Origin: Lepisosteus oculatus
Lineage: Eukaryota; Chordata; Actinopteri; Semionotiformes; Lepisosteidae
NCBI RefSeq assembly: GCF_040954835.1
Contig: NC_090703.1
Location: 20,535,444 to 20,599,443, forward strand
Direction: 5' to 3'
Length of the DNA stretch: 64,000 bases
Below, one piece after another: positions 30,851-44,046 of this stretch. Below the pieces are notes generated by a model. It searched no databases and had not been told where the DNA came from. It saw only the letters and a program-made list of their open reading frames with translations. Positions within the stretch are counted from its first letter, which is position 1. Each line of letters starts with the position of its first letter. Both the position numbers and the translations under genes were made by a program.

Positions 30851-33800
30851 GTAAGGTGATTTATGGTGGGATGTTTAACATAAATCTAAAGTTTCAAGAT
30901 ACTATTCAGTGAACGATTAAAGCTTTTCAATTTTTGTAATTTGTGATGTTCACGTTTTTTAAGGCCTACGCTGAAGGCTTTGTGCGGGATTATCTGATGG
31001 TAAAATCTGTAGCGCCTTGTGTTTGCAGCGTTAGCTTCCAGTTAACGCGTACTTTTTGTCCCAACACAATCAAAAGAGATTTACATAGGGTCGCTGTAAA
31101 AGCTATGCTGTAATCACTAAAATTCTAACATTTTAAAAGCAGACAGTGATGTGTGTTTATCACTGTGGTTGAAATGGCCATTTATCGACCAGTAGTGGCT
31201 GTTTTAAACGGCCCAAGAGCAGAGGTCGTGGCTCTTAAACAAATATCTAAGATGGCCCTACTGGTGTCATTATTGTTTTTTTTCCTGGAAATAGAGTATT
31301 GAGAGAGTTTCTTGGCTTTTGGGTGAATTTCGAAGAAATCATGTTGGTACTTTGTAAAAACTGTAATATTCTGTAGCTCGATGTCTTGCCAGCTTGCCCC
31401 ATCGTTTATTTCTCACTTTATATGGGTCTCCAAAGCTCTGTTTTTATACGCCAAGTTTAGAAAACAGAGATGTAAATTCTGATACAATTTAAAAATTTTC
31501 TGGGTTTTGTGGTCGAAAGATTACACTTAAATAAGGTCCGTCACATCTAGCTCAAGAAGTGCATTTCTAGAAGTATTTTATTGACCCGAGGATTTTATCC
31601 AGCGGCTTCTTAAAGAAATCCGGGGAGTCAGTAATGAGGTATATAAAAAGTTTAAGACACGGTCTTTGTTTAAAAAAAAATAAGCATCGTAAATTGGCAG
31701 CAACGGGTCATCGGTGTTTGCTGAACTTCATTTTAAGTTATCGGTACGGTTTCCGAGTAACGAATAAAAACACAATCATAGTTAAACAATGGGTGCATAA
31801 TGATATAACGATCAAAGGTCTATACGTTGATTTCTGTATTTCTTCCTTCTCATGAAGCTTATTATTGATACTGCTTGCAGTGGGATGTAATTGGAAGATC
31901 TGTGTTTTATTCCTAGTCTCACACAATTCTGCTGGTTCAGCCGACCAAGAGGCCTGAAGGCAGGACGTACGCTGATTACGAGTCTGTAAACGAGTGCTTG
32001 GAAGGTAAGTCACTAAAGGCAGACATTTGCACTAGCAATGGCCCATATCTAATTTAATTGTGGATTTCTTCCAGAACATCTGGAAGAATTCCCTGTAGCT
32101 GGTCTTACAGCACTTTCTCACCTGTGTTTTGGGGTGTGTTTAGTTGTGGTTTGGTATGTGTTTGGTAAGTACAATGTGGGGTTTTTGGAATGGGGGGAGG
32201 GGGATCCCAAATGGCTCAGATGTTAAAGGCTGTTGCGGGGCGTGCAGGTGGGGCTCTCTGATTTCAGTTTTGCGAAGTTCAGCAGGGGCTGTATCTTCGT
32301 CGGATTGTGATCGGGATTCTCCGAAGGCCGGGGCACAGTCGGTTCAGTGCCGCCATTAGTAGGGTTGGGATTAGTCAGAAAGGGTCCTTTTCACTCTTGG
32401 CAAAACTTGTCGGGCACTTGTCCACATGGCTAATGCCATGATCAGCGTGCTACTCCACTAATCCGGACCGACCCACTGAGTCCATTAGAGCTGTGCATTG
32501 CATCTGCTAATAACCGTGTAAAAATGTATCTGCCAACTTACTTGGCTTAAGATGCACGTTTTATAATGGGACATTAGGCAATTGGAAAATTAGGCTCCAC
32601 TGATCACATTTAATAGACTTGAATAACAGTGAAATTATTTGGCAGTGCAATATTACCTATACAGTTATATTAACCATAAAGTAATATGCATTATTCACAT
32701 GCCTCTATTAGAATCTTAGTAAGCATGTTGTTAAACTTGGTTTTTGGATTCAAGATAGTATGTTTTAGTGGCGTACAAATAAGGAATAGATTTTGTTTTT
32801 TTGTGCTGTAGAATGTTAACAGGCTATAAATTGATATGGCAAATGTTTAACGCAACATAAAATGCTCTCAACACAAAAGGGTAGTCAGAAAATTCAATAC
32901 TGACGTATGTTTGATGATTCACTTCAGTGTTTTTTTTTAACATTTGGCATTCTATAGTAAAGATGGGACAAACTAAAACTTCAAAATGTAACTGCACATG
33001 CATTACTATTTTTAATTTTTCCTAAACCAATGCCTTAAGGTGGAATTGGGCTTATTTGTGCTTTGTTGCAATGTATGTTTCTCCTTCTCTTTTTACTTTA
33101 GCTATAGCCAGAACTTTTTGTCTAACCACAACACTTTCATTTGCTAGTCAAAGGACCTGCTTTAGTCTCTAACTGCTATACCTTTGCAGGCTATTTGTGT
33201 GACAAACACGTTTGTTAGTATTTGGACAGGTATTTTTTATGCTCTGTTATTCCGGTACAGTTTGCAGGATGTCTAAAAACTGTCCTAGTACGCAGCTTGG
33301 CTTGCGTTGCTCTGGATTTTTCACTGCTACTTCATGCATCTCGCACATCACAGTCTCTTTTCTTCTGCATCAACTCTAGATGACATTGTTGCAATGCTAG
33401 TGTAGTCTCAGACAGATGTGATTTTTTTGTGTTGGTATCTCACAGTGCTGCATTCTATAAACAAGTTCAGTAGAACTACAAGTCTGTGTACTTGTTCATC
33501 ACTAAAGTGTAAAACAAAATAACAGGTGGACAGTTTATCTTGGAAAGTTTCAAGTGACAGTTTTAGTGCTCAAAGCTGACTCTGTGAAGACTGGTTTCTA
33601 TTTAACTTATGATCTTAAGAATTTAATTACACTAATCTTAAGGAATGTGATTGCATGTTTAGAAGCCTTATTCAGTTGATTATTGAAAGTTTCTGTATAA
33701 TCTGCCTGGGATTCCCCTAAACCATGATGCACAATTCTTCACCTCCAATCAGTGCTGGGTCTCTGGCAGAGCTGTTGTGACTGTTAAAGTAGGGGGTTCA

Positions 33801-35270
33801 GGGGAACCTACATTTCCTCATTCAATCATGTACCCTGCACTGTGACATATATACATGACATTGCATGTATATGCATGATATACACCTAATGGAATACAAT
33901 AGTAAGTTGAGTTTTGTATGATGTATTGTTCATATTCTATTGTCGTGTAAACATCGTGCCATAAAATCTACATCTGATATGACTGCATAGAAAAATTGAT
34001 TTTAAAGTTCTGTCACCCCTGAAACAGTAGTGTGCTGTGAGATGTGAGCAGGTCTATATCTTGGACATGCTAAGTGGTTTTATCGAGTGTCTTTGTTCTT
34101 GTAGGAGTGTGCAAAATGTACGAGGAGCATCTGAAGAGGATGAATCCCAACAGTCCATCCATCACCTATGACATCAGCCAGCTGTTTGACTTCATCGATG
34201 AACTTGCTGATCTTAGCTGTCTTGTGTAAGTTTTTCTTTAAGCTTAGCATGTGGATGGGGCCAAACCTTTTGAAAAGGCTTTGAGAACATATAGCTGAAG
34301 TTTGCACACACCCTGAGATGGATTTCAGAGTTGCAGATTCTGGTTTCATTCCAACATACCAATTTTTTATAAAAATTTAAGTTTGCATTTGCATACTTGA
34401 TAACTATTTGAGAATATAAATCATGATATAAATTAGGAAGTGCAGTATACCCATACACATATATGCATACTCTTGATAATCCAGCAATTGCATCATCATA
34501 ATGTAAACATTCACCTCTTATCTCTACTCTTCTTAATCTTCTTAATCCATTTGGAATCCTTTGGTCTCAAAAATTACTACTGTATGCACTAGGGTATATG
34601 CCAAACTACAGTTGGGCATATGCCCTATTTGCATCTTTTCCTGAAGTTGCGTTTTGAAGGCAAAGATTCATTATGCAAGACCTACCCTTTTGATATTCAT
34701 GTTGGAATCCTGTTAGCATACAGGTGAACCACTAGTTAAATTCGAATTTATCTCAGTAACTTGAAATGTAATAGAAGACTTCTCTGTAATTGTTTGCTTC
34801 AGTTTTTGTTACCATTTTATGGCGGTGGTACATTAACAATTTTCCAGTCAGTGGGTGCTAACTCCTGTCTTTAGTGGCTGCTGGAAGAGATTTCTAATGA
34901 CCTACAAATAACTTTTGTAATAACCCTTGTTTCCTTTGGTACAATTGGCAGCAAACCATCACGGCATGGAGATGTGTGTTAAATGCATCTTGTACCAGTA
35001 ATTTTTGCTTCTACTGTGCTAGTCCTTTTCAAGACCACTATTGTGGAGATTAGTGAGTTGAACACAGTGGTGAGGGTATGGGTTTCTAGTGATATGACAA
35101 GACTTGGCAATTGCAAGAATCTACATGCCATTGTGTTTTAGCTTCAGACATCTCTTTCCTTTGTCAGGTTCCGTGCGGACACTCAGACGTATCAGCCTTA
35201 CAACAAGGACTGGATCAAGGAGAAGATCTACGTGCTACTGCGTCGCCAGGCTCAGCAGGCAGCCAAATAG
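30848..35270 (+). CDS. erh: Enhancer of rudimentary homolog (ERH), complete, 4 coding exons
   Basis: Coding segments are 30848-30850, 31917-32004, 34105-34225 and 35168-35270. Phases agree and give 104 residues, the exact length of vertebrate ERH, with near-identity to the human protein as I know it. ERH is a small nuclear dimer that binds partners in RNA processing, mRNA splicing/decay and heterochromatin-linked gene silencing. Recognisable stretches are [60 protein letters not shown] and [20 protein letters not shown]. The C-terminus reads QAQQAAK. An unusual but known trait is that exon 1 codes for the initiator Met only. It is transcribed away from psen1. Confidence 0.97.
30851..31916. 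other. erh intron 1
   Basis: 1.07-kb intron, no recognised elements. Confidence 0.7.
31917..32004 (+). CDS. erh: erh coding exon 2
   Basis: 88 nt, acceptor TTATTCCTAG, donor GTAAGT. Encodes [16 protein letters not shown] through NECLE and the first base of a Gly codon. Confidence 0.96.
32005..34104. other. erh intron 2
   Basis: 2.1-kb intron. A GC-richer patch at 32190-32330 differs from its surroundings and may be an old SINE, but I cannot match it. Otherwise AT-rich and featureless. Confidence 0.6.
34105..34225 (+). CDS. erh: erh coding exon 3
   Basis: 121 nt encoding [18 protein letters not shown] through DLSCL, with the following Val codon split. Donor GTAAGT. Confidence 0.96.
34226..35167. 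other. erh intron 3
   Basis: 0.94-kb AT-rich intron without recognised elements. Confidence 0.7.
35168..35270 (+). CDS. erh: erh coding exon 4 and stop
   Basis: 103 nt, acceptor TTTGTCAG. Encodes [19 protein letters not shown] to QQAAK and TAG at 35268-35270. Human ERH has Tyr where this has Phe at the exon start, as I recall it. Confidence 0.96.
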
Positions 35271-36820
35271 TGTGGATGGGCATGGGTGTCTTACCGGGGG
35301 TGGGAGGTTGGGGTCAGGCAGCAGGGAGGGGGGCAGTGGAGACCATTTTTGTATAATAGTAGATGAGATCTTGCTGAAACTTGGGATTTGTTTTTTTTTT
35401 TTAAGATGGATGGGTAGGGGAATGCTGCTGTTTGTTTTTGCTATTTAAAAATATATTTTCACCCTCAAATTTTTTTCTTCAACTGCAACCTAAAACAAGA
35501 ACGACTGAAAAGTTTCTGCTAGGAGATTGAATTGCGATCTCTTTTTCTTTTTCCGTGTAGGTTTTCACCAGATGGCGCCTATTAGAAATGCAGGTTCAGG
35601 GATTCCTTTGCAAGTCCTAATGTAATGTGTGCAGACAGCAAAGCCTTTATCATAATCTTCATGGTTCTGAAAGGAGGTAACGGTTTATCAGAGTGATGCC
35701 TGGGCTTAGTTGTACTGAGACGTTTTAGTAATCCTTGTTAAAGAGCAAATAGCTGTTCACCAGTGTTGTTAAGATAATTGGTCAGTAGGATTTCAGAATT
35801 GCAAAAGTTGCTCAAAATGCATTCTATTTGTTTCTTACTGATGGGCAATCATACCTTTCCTGTTTTTACTTGTACCAGTTTCGTAAAGTTACTGTGCTGG
35901 CATGGTAACTAGAGAGGACCACCCTCATGCTGATTGATTTCCACAGTATTGTGCACTTGGGAGAAGTCTCTGTCGTGTTGTTTCTTTGGGATATGAGTTT
36001 GAAGTTGTATTGGTCCCCAAGTAGAAGGTGCCTGGGAACCTATCTGGATTAACAGTTAAATCATTAGGACAGGGTCGGGGGAGTCCTAGAAATGACCTTA
36101 TAATTCACAACTTTTAAAGAAATGGCTAGGACATAAATCACAGGATAAGAGATGACTAGAGAGCAACTCTGTTTTACAGCTACAGGCTATTTGTTCTGGT
36201 CATTGGAGGAAAAGGTTCAAGGCTTCAAAAAACACATTCTGAAAAGGTTATCTGGTCAGGCTTGTAAGAACGAGAGGTGAAGTGAAAGGTCAGTTCAAGA
36301 CTTGTTTTTAACTGTAATAAAACTCAGTACATGGTGGCGGTAGGTCACTGTCCTAAAGTTAACATAATTAGAGCAGACAACTAACACTAAAATCTGCATT
36401 TAACCCGCTTAATTTAGATATGCATAAACATTCAAAATTGTGCCCTTGGTCATTTTATAAAATGACAGTGTGGTACAGATGACATCTTGTGAAATTTGCT
36501 GACATTTGAGCCCTGCCAAAAGTGTGAATTGAAGGATAAGTATCTATTTGGCTGTGCTCCCTGTGGAGCATTTTTCTGCTTATTTCGATTGTCAGGTTTA
36601 AGAACGTGGAAGAGGATTTTATAGTGTATTGTTCCATATTCATTTGCGCCATTTGCTGAAGACCCTTCACAGAAAGTTTTTCAAATCACTTTGGAGGTTC
36701 ATCTTTTGTTTAACCTTACTCTTGTAAACATTTGTCTCCTTGTCACCCAGTAGACCTTGTCAGCACCCATTAAAATGTTTCTTTTGTGTTTGACAAAATA
36801 AATACCTCTTTATCTGTTAA
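35271..36820 (+). other. erh: erh 3' UTR with two polyadenylation signals
   Basis: Non-coding sequence after the stop. AATAAA occurs at about 36316 and again at 36797-36802, the latter followed by a GT-rich stretch (TTGTGGTTTGTGTGTGC) like a downstream element. The distal site is the likelier main end. Confidence 0.6.
36797..36802 (+). terminator. erh: Polyadenylation signal, probable erh 3' end
   Basis: Canonical AATAAA followed about 25-40 bases later by a GT-rich element. Confidence 0.6.
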
Positions 36821-37147
36821 TACTTGTGGTTTGTGTGTGCTTAAATATGACTTAAATTTGATTACAGTATGTAGAGTCTTTTGTATCTCTTGGTATTAAG
36901 TAGTGGACTGGCTAATCTGGTAAGGTGTTCGTTATTTGTAGTCCTCATACACCTAAAGATCACACCATATTTCCAACAAGGTAATAGGTTTAATTGACTT
37001 ATTTCTTGTGTGTCAGTTGTTGTAAAACATCTCTAGCATGCTCAAAATGGATAGGTTTTGTACTTCTGTTTTGGTCACTTTGTTTCCAGTGGCTACATGG
37101 CTGATCACTACTGTCAATTCTACTTGTCTGATGTGGTGAAGGGGGAT

Positions 37148-37390
37148 GGCACGGTGATGCAGTAGTTAGCATTGCTGCCTTGTAGTGCTGGGGCCCTGGG
37201 TTCAGTTCCTGGGGTGGTATTTAAATTGGGGTTTCTATGTCTCTACATGATTAATTGGCTTTTGTAAAATTGGCCGTGGTGTGAGTGTGTGCATGTCTTG
37301 TTTGCCCTGAAATGGACTGGCATCCACTCTGGGCCATTGTCACCCTAGAAGGATAAGTGGTTATCCACTTCATCCCAAGAGTACCCAAAT
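37148..37390 (+). repeat. tRNA-derived SINE, GGATG-tail family, copy 1
   Basis: tRNA-like head GGCACGGTGATGCAGTAG then TTAGCATTGCTGCC, B box GGGTTCAGTTCC, then AATTGGCTTTTGTAAAATTGG and ATGGACTGGCATCC. The same order occurs at 47302 and 51021. The tail is degraded in this copy. Confidence 0.75.
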
Positions 37391-37751
37391 CAAAGCCGAT
37401 AAAGCAGTAGCCCGAATGGTTCAAATAAAGTCAATTTTAAAATATACAAAACAAGAACGTATTTTAAGAATGATTCAAGTTGTCTGCTTAAAGTGAGAAT
37501 GATCTGCAAGTGTAGGTAAAAGGGGATTTTGGAACACCAGAGTAATGAATATTGCAATAGAAGCTCAACATCACAACAGCACATGGAAGCAAACTGTTCT
37601 GTGGGAGGAAAATAGCTGATGTATTAATATAGAAATACCATTCCTCAGGCTGAGAAAAGACCATGTTCTATTCTAAATACTTACATATAAATGTGTTACA
37701 GGTGCTTTATACACTTGAGATAAATCTCTCTTATTGTATTATATTATGTAT

Positions 37752-37985
37752 TAAGATAAGATCACTTTATTAGCCATATGCAATTTCTTGCATCAGGAGT
37801 TTCTTTTTGCATACCCCAGCTTGCTCTCCATGCTTGGGGTCAGGCAGGGGAAGCCATTTATACAGCACCCCTGGAGCAGCTGGGGTTAAGGGCCTTACTC
37901 AGGGGCCCAACGGAGTAGGATTCCTCTGCCAGCCATGGGATTTGAACCGGCAACCTTCCAGCCACAGTTCCACCGCATTGCCCAT
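37752..37985 (-). repeat. tRNA-derived SINE, ATCTT-tail family, copy 3
   Basis: Minus-strand copy with B box GGTTCAAATCCC, GGGCCCCTGAGTAAGGCC and the tail TAATAAAGTGATC followed by ATCTT. The tRNA head is truncated. Confidence 0.78.
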
Positions 37986-38749
37986 TATTGCTATAATATT
38001 GAAACTAAATTGCTGTTTATTATAAAAAGCCACTGAAAAGTAAACTGGAAGAAAAATCTACATCACTCTCCTTTATTTATTCATCGGCTGTTAACAAAAC
38101 TCATCCAACAGTGTTATATACTAATATACATGTAATTGTAAATCGGTATGCTTTGCTTGTTGTGAAGATCATAATAATTAGGTCTAAGCAAAGCTGTGCT
38201 TAGTTCTAGGAGTACCCCCATTTCTGCTGGAGTTTCTTACATTTTGGCCCTTAATTTACAGTGCTAATTGGTGGCTGTAACTGATCGGCTTTCTGGTTTA
38301 GACTTTTTTTCTGCATTCAGTCCTTCATTTCAAAATTACCCTAATTAATGTAATTATTTCCAACAACTTCAGCACACAGAGCCTTGTACTGCAAACCTTC
38401 AACTTGCAAATTAAGAAATTGCTCCTTTCTGACTAAACAGCTCTTAATAGGTGATCAAGAGATAATGAACAGACACAGGTAGGAATGACATTGTATCAGA
38501 AAACTCCCACGGTGAGTCAGTGTTTCCTTCTGCTTAAGTCCAATTGGTTATATTTCAGCTAACACATTCAAGTGACAGCGGTAATTAGCATAGGGTTGAT
38601 TCCAATTACAAATCTGACTACTCTAAAGCAAAAACCAGAACATATGGGGGTTACCTAGTATCAGGACTAAAAACCACTGAAAAGGTGAATCATCTCTAAG
38701 GCAATAGGATTCCAGGGTATTATCAACCTACTATAGATTTAGAAAAGGT

Positions 38750-39710
38750 AAGTCTTGATCAAGCAAGAGCAGTAATGGATATGTAGATTTTCAGAAAGTT
38801 CCTTATGAAAGATGAATTCTCAATTTGCAAGCCGAAGGCATGAGATTGGATTGAGAATAGTAAAGGAGGTTCTCAATCAGATAAGAGGTGAATGCTCCAA
38901 TTAGGGTAGTACCATAATTAATTGGAGCAGTAGAGAGATCTGTTAGGACCACTGCTCCTCCTAATTTATATCAATGACTTAGATTCTGGTTCAGTTAGTA
39001 AACTAGTTAATCATGCAGATAATATTGAAATAGGTTTTGCAAACACTGTAGAAGCTCTAAAGGAAATGCAGAATGGCTCAGACAAAGTTTGAGACTTAAA
39101 TTTAAAATATGTAAAAATGAACTATAAATAAAGGATGGGGAACACTGAGCTTTAAGAAGCTATTTATGAAAAAGACACAGGTATTTGTTGACATAATTAT
39201 TAAAACAGAATATTATATATTGAGTCAAAAATGTAGAAAAGGTGATATGTAAAAATTGTACTTTTGCGCTTGCAAAAAAAAATTTAGAATGCTCTGCACA
39301 ATTGTGGTATCACATTACAAAAAATATATTACTGCTCTAGATTCAGCTTAAAGACGAGCAGCCAGATACACTCTCAGAATCAAAGGAATGTCCTTCACTG
39401 GGAGCTTAAAAATCCTGAAACTTCTACAGAGAAGACTAAGAATGAACACATTTCATGTATTTAAAATCCTCAAAGTATTGACAAAGTCATCCTTGCAGTA
39501 TTCTTCAGAATCAACAGTTAAACATGAATCAATAGTACATTTAAAACTCGGACCAGTGGGCTTTTCTTTACACAAAGGGTTGTGGGAGTCTGCAACACGT
39601 TGCCCAGAATTTATGTTCAAGCTGCTACCCTGGTTTCTTACACGAAACAGCAACGTGGGATCCTCCAATCTATTATCTATTAGAAATTAAACTAATTGGA
39701 TGGGCCATAT
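38750..39710 (+). mobile_element. Degraded LINE with reverse-transcriptase palm remnant
   Basis: At 38944-39090 a clear frame reads LGPLLLLIYINDLDSGS then VSKLVNHADNIEIG, the block that in LINE polymerases surrounds the catalytic FADD. Here the motif is HADN, so the site is destroyed. Upstream, at about 38775, a VDFQK-like patch fits the preceding motif. Downstream, 39388-39690 keeps a 100-codon open frame, and GPVGFSLHKGLWESATRCPE within it resembles the family's C-terminal region. Many stops and frameshifts. Confidence 0.7.
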
Positions 39711-39844
39711 GACCTCTTGTTATTTGTTACATTTATTATTGTCTCATGTTTGTAGCTGTGAGCTCAAATTCCTGGCTTGAAAACAATCCTGAAAAATCAT
39801 TAAAAAAATAAAATGTCTTAGAAAACAAGGACAGAATTCCAATG

Positions 39845-40290
39845 TTTCCAAGCAGGTGTAGTCTGTCCAGATCTGTCCCACATGCCCGTCACCTGGCTGG
39901 CATCAAACCTGACCCCTATCCTATCCCATCACCCCCTATCCTCCATATAGCCAGTTACTTGCCTGTAAACACAACCCCCAAACCTGCCTTCAAGGGTGAG
40001 TCCCAGTGACCCCGAAGTGTCATGGGAATCTAGTTTGGATCATTTTTTGTCTGGCACCTCCCCTTTGACCAATTTGCCAAAGGTAACCATACCAGGCACC
40101 CAAAACTCCCGACAACATACCTCTGAGGCTCCCTGGGTCACTCTAGCCCCTCCACCTTGACAAGGTCATGACCCCCGGAGGGGATCCCCGAGGAGGAGCT
40201 AGAAACTGCTGCTGGGGAAAGAGAAGTCTGGTCTGCCCTGCTCAGCCCAACACCACCACGACCCTCGCCAGGAGCAAGCAGTAAGAAAAT
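39845..40290 (+). repeat. GC-rich interspersed repeat, unclassified
   Basis: A GC-rich island in AT-rich sequence with CACCTTGACAAGGTCATGAC, GACCCCCGGAGGGGATCC and CCTGCTCAGCCCAACACC. The ending resembles LINE 3' regions seen in fish, but only this copy is present here and I cannot assign a family. Confidence 0.4.
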
Positions 40291-41199
40291 GAACTGAGAT
40301 CAGAGTAAGCTACTATGTCCTAAGATGGTAAAAGAACCTGACATTTGCTTTGAGCAACAGCATCCATTTTTAATAAAAAAAGAAAGGGCTAGGATCAAAT
40401 TGTTGTGAGTGAGAATAAAGTTGTAAAATGCCATTGGAAACCACTGAAATGTCACGGAAAAGGCATTGAGTTGGCCTAGAGGGAATGTGAAAACCCTGCC
40501 CTTCTCTTTTTATTTGTTAAAATCGTTCTTTGAGGGCTGTTGAGTGACATTTTTCACTCAATCAAAGTAAAAGTGACTCTTGAGATTTTCAGAACTGAAT
40601 GTCAATTATTTGTGAAGATTTTCCATATTTGTTTCTACTGAAATACAATATGAAGGTTTCTCATGCCATGAACACGTAATTTTTTAAATGCCACAACTCT
40701 GGCTAGCCCAAGCCATTTCATTGCCAAATCACTTTTTTACTAAAAGCTATATTCTGACAACACTAGCCACACACAGCTGGAACAGTTAACAGAACGTGGA
40801 TATCATTAACTGACAAAGTGCATTTCGATTTTCAGACATTTCACTTTAGAAGTACTGAAATGTAACTGTAAATATTAATGTTGATTGTAACATTTACTAA
40901 TGTCCATTTGACAATAATAAAAATTACACATTTCAACATTTTTACAGTTGGTACAATGGATACACAGTTTAAAATTCTTTTTTTAAGCTCTGGTAAAACA
41001 GAGCTGACTAAACGATTGTATAAATAAAATACCAAAAGTATTTCCCCATTTGTGATTTTGTGTTTAAAGTCAGAGACAAAAACTAACATCAGTGCCTAAA
41101 AAGTCAAACTTTCACTGGAACGTGCACACATTCCAAAAGATCTTCTACAACATATCTATAGATTGAAAATATTTCACTGGGGAGCTGCTTTTGCAGGCT

Positions 41200-41290
41200 T
41201 TGGCTGCAAAGGAACAAGTAAAGGTTAATTCCACGCTGAAAAATAGAAAGGAAAAATGCAGCGTGTTCACCCTTGAGCCTTCCTCATGCA
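41200..41290 (-). mobile_element. Highly diverged Penelope-like terminal fragment
   Basis: GCAAAGGAACAAGTAAAGG, TTAATTCCACGCTGAAAAA and then CCTTGAGCCTTCCTCATGC parallel the minus-strand copy at 59480-59565 base by base with many substitutions. It appears to be an older insertion of the same family. Confidence 0.55.
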
Positions 41291-43299
41291 TGGGAAATAA
41301 TTAAGAGCCTTCTTCATTCATTTGTCTTAATCTTTCAGGGTGGAACTAACTTCCTTGTATCACACAATGCAGTAGAAGACACTGAATAGCAGTTCTCCTT
41401 TGTCAATATACAGCCGCCATTATTGTATGTAATGATGTATTGAAAACAAATATGAATTTTATCATGCACAATTTAGTCTAGTCTACTGGTAGTCACATTT
41501 ATGGGGACTCTTGGAAACATTATTTAAATAAACTTAGAGAAAAATTAGAACATACTATTGACTTGTAGTATATAGAATGGGTATTCATTATCTCAAGAGA
41601 AATTCCAACAAAGAATGAGAATTCCTGCAATTTAACTCCAAGCATTTAGGAATGGTTGGTCTGCTCTCTGAATTCCATCCTAAAACATTAGTGGAGTATT
41701 TTGTCCATGTGGCTCTGTGTACAGTATTTGCCAGGATTTATTTCAGATTCTTGACATATTTCACCCTTTCTAGTTTCAAGCAATTTCATTTGTGGTCAAG
41801 TGACTTGGGAGGCCAGTGCATCAATGTTCCAGCCAGAGCTTTATTATTTAATTTAGAGTTTTTTGAGGTTGTGTGATAGAAGACATTGGATGAGACACTC
41901 TGCCCAGGAGTCTTTTCCTGAAGGAACAGCATCATTAAAACAGCTGCAATGATGTTACTCCTTTACAAATGTTCCCTGTGTTTCTACAACATCCAGGCAC
42001 CAGAACGTAAGAGCCTCTGATCTTCATGTCTGCCATCTCTGTGCTTTGGTGTTGAACATTTCTGCAATCTCTCCCTCGGTTTTCTTTTCACTTCCAGTCA
42101 CAGTTACATTGAAGAATTGTTTGGTCTCCAGAACTATTCTCCATTTCTTTTTTAAATGGTCTTCTTAGCTTCACACCTTTCCCTACTACAACAGTATCCT
42201 GCTTTTCTTCAGCATTTTCTTGGATATAGTGACATCAGATCTAGCATGAAGATAAACATCAAAAATTGTGTGTGATTCTGGAGTTGATTTAATTATTCTT
42301 GTTTTTCTTCTCTGTTCCATTTTTCTTGCTATTAAACCACAATTTATATTTATCTGTTCATTTACAGTCTTATGCAAAATTGACTTTTCTTGTATTTCCT
42401 GCTGAGAATTCTCTCCACTGTGGAGGGTAATTGAGATAATTATAGGTACATGATTTAATATCTTCTTTGAATACTTATCTACCCACCTTTTACGTCCCCT
42501 GTTTGGAAAGAACATGCTGAAACATTTAATGCTTTGTTCTAAATTTGTACATGATCATTTTGACTCAGTTCTGAAAACTGACAGCTGCCTTCTGAGAGAG
42601 GAGTTTATAAGGTAAAACGGAGAGAGGGAAATTTCACAGAGGTAATTGAGGTAACATACTGTATATTTAGACCTATCCACAGTAATATTTTCCTTGAAGA
42701 ATAAACAAATGGCTTATGTATAATTGTACTGTTTCTGGTAAATTGTAAATTATGAAAATTGACCTGTTCTTAATAAACTGCACTGCATACATTATCTCAT
42801 GTTTCTCAACAAGACAAGACATTTACGGACATATCCGTGTTAACTCGGTTACAGCACTGTTCCAACGCTTAGAAGTAACAATTAAGAATTAAAAAAAGCC
42901 CAGTATCAATATTTTTGTTGACCTACTGCCTGTAACCAGACGCCGGTAAACGATAACGTTTACGGTTTTTTTTCCAATTTCAACTATAGTAATCTACCGT
43001 TGTTAAAACACTTCGGCAGACATTATTTTTTGCACGGAGAATCCTGCTTTGGAAATACTGAGTAGCGTAGTTGCTAAGGGACAACTGACTAGTTTCGCAA
43101 AGCTGACATAAAATGATTTCCCAAGTATACTTTAATGTGTCCAAAGAGGCCGTACACATTTGTGAATTGCCTGGGTGAATGCGCAGGCATCTGGACGCTA
43201 TCCAGTCGATGTCTTCGCTGAGCTACGTGCGGAGGAGAGATAAGACGGACACCATAGCGATGCAGCCACACAGCACCTCTGCACTGTGTGCCCAGTTTA

Positions 43300-44046
43300 A
43301 CCTACAGCCGTAGTCCCGCCCATCCCTGCACTTTTAAACACCATCAACTTGTCAATCATCACAGCACTGGCCAATCGCTTAGTAGGGGAGACCCTTGTTG
43401 TTCTAAAGAGGTATTGATTTTCACACATGATGGAGCTCGCGGGAGATGCTTATTGATTCACCTATTTATACCTTTATCATTTTTAACCTGCCTTTGATTT
43501 TTTTTGTAAAGCATATTTTACTAGGCACGTTCTTCTAATTTTTTTCTTCCTTGAATCGATTTCAGTCCTTTTCATACAAAATGCCTGCTAGGTATGGTGC
43601 ATTTTGTACAATACTAATTATGGAAAATGTTAGCAATAGTCATGTTACATGATGTTGTAAAACAGTCACTGTCGTTTATCAATGTGTAGAGGGTGCTATA
43701 CTTTGATGTGGCATTGTCTGGACGGTGGGGCTCTGATTTGTATATATATATATGTTTGCGAGGGGAGTGGGGGGTTAAAACACTTAACGTATCCTTAAGA
43801 ATCGGTAAAGAGAAAAAATCAGAAAATAGATCCAAGACGCTTCCTTTCATTGGGTTTGAAGTTGAATTAGCATAAGATAATAGTGCTCTGGCTTTTCTGT
43901 GAGCGGGTTTTTTTGAAGCGTTTGCTGCGTTTAATCTCTGGCAATGAAGGACGCGGCTGCACAGCCCATTTACTCGAGTTTTTTCCACCTTTGTGTTCTG
44001 AACTGATCTCTTCTCACTCTTGTTTCTCGCCACCCCCCACCCTTAG
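43300..44046 (+). promoter_or_regulatory. bicra: Candidate bicra promoter region
   Basis: Contains GTCCCGCCCATCC (an Sp1-type GC box) at about 43313 and GGCCAATCGC (a CCAAT box) at about 43369, with more CG dinucleotides than the flanks. It lies upstream of the first exon-like segment. No start site is defined. Confidence 0.3.

Larger units (their letters stand above)
36821..44046. other. Intergenic region between erh and bicra
   Basis: About 7 kb with no secure gene. It holds two tRNA-SINEs (37148, 37752), a degraded LINE (38750-39710), an unclassified repeat (39845-40290) and a diverged Penelope relic (41200-41290). From about 42900 CG dinucleotides become more frequent, approaching a likely promoter. 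Confidence 0.6.

Noticed and set aside
32190-32330. SINE in erh intron 2
   Set aside because: Only the composition is unusual; no B box, no second copy in the window.
43741-43756. TATA-box-like run
   Set aside because: A (TA)n microsatellite with no supporting promoter context on either strand.
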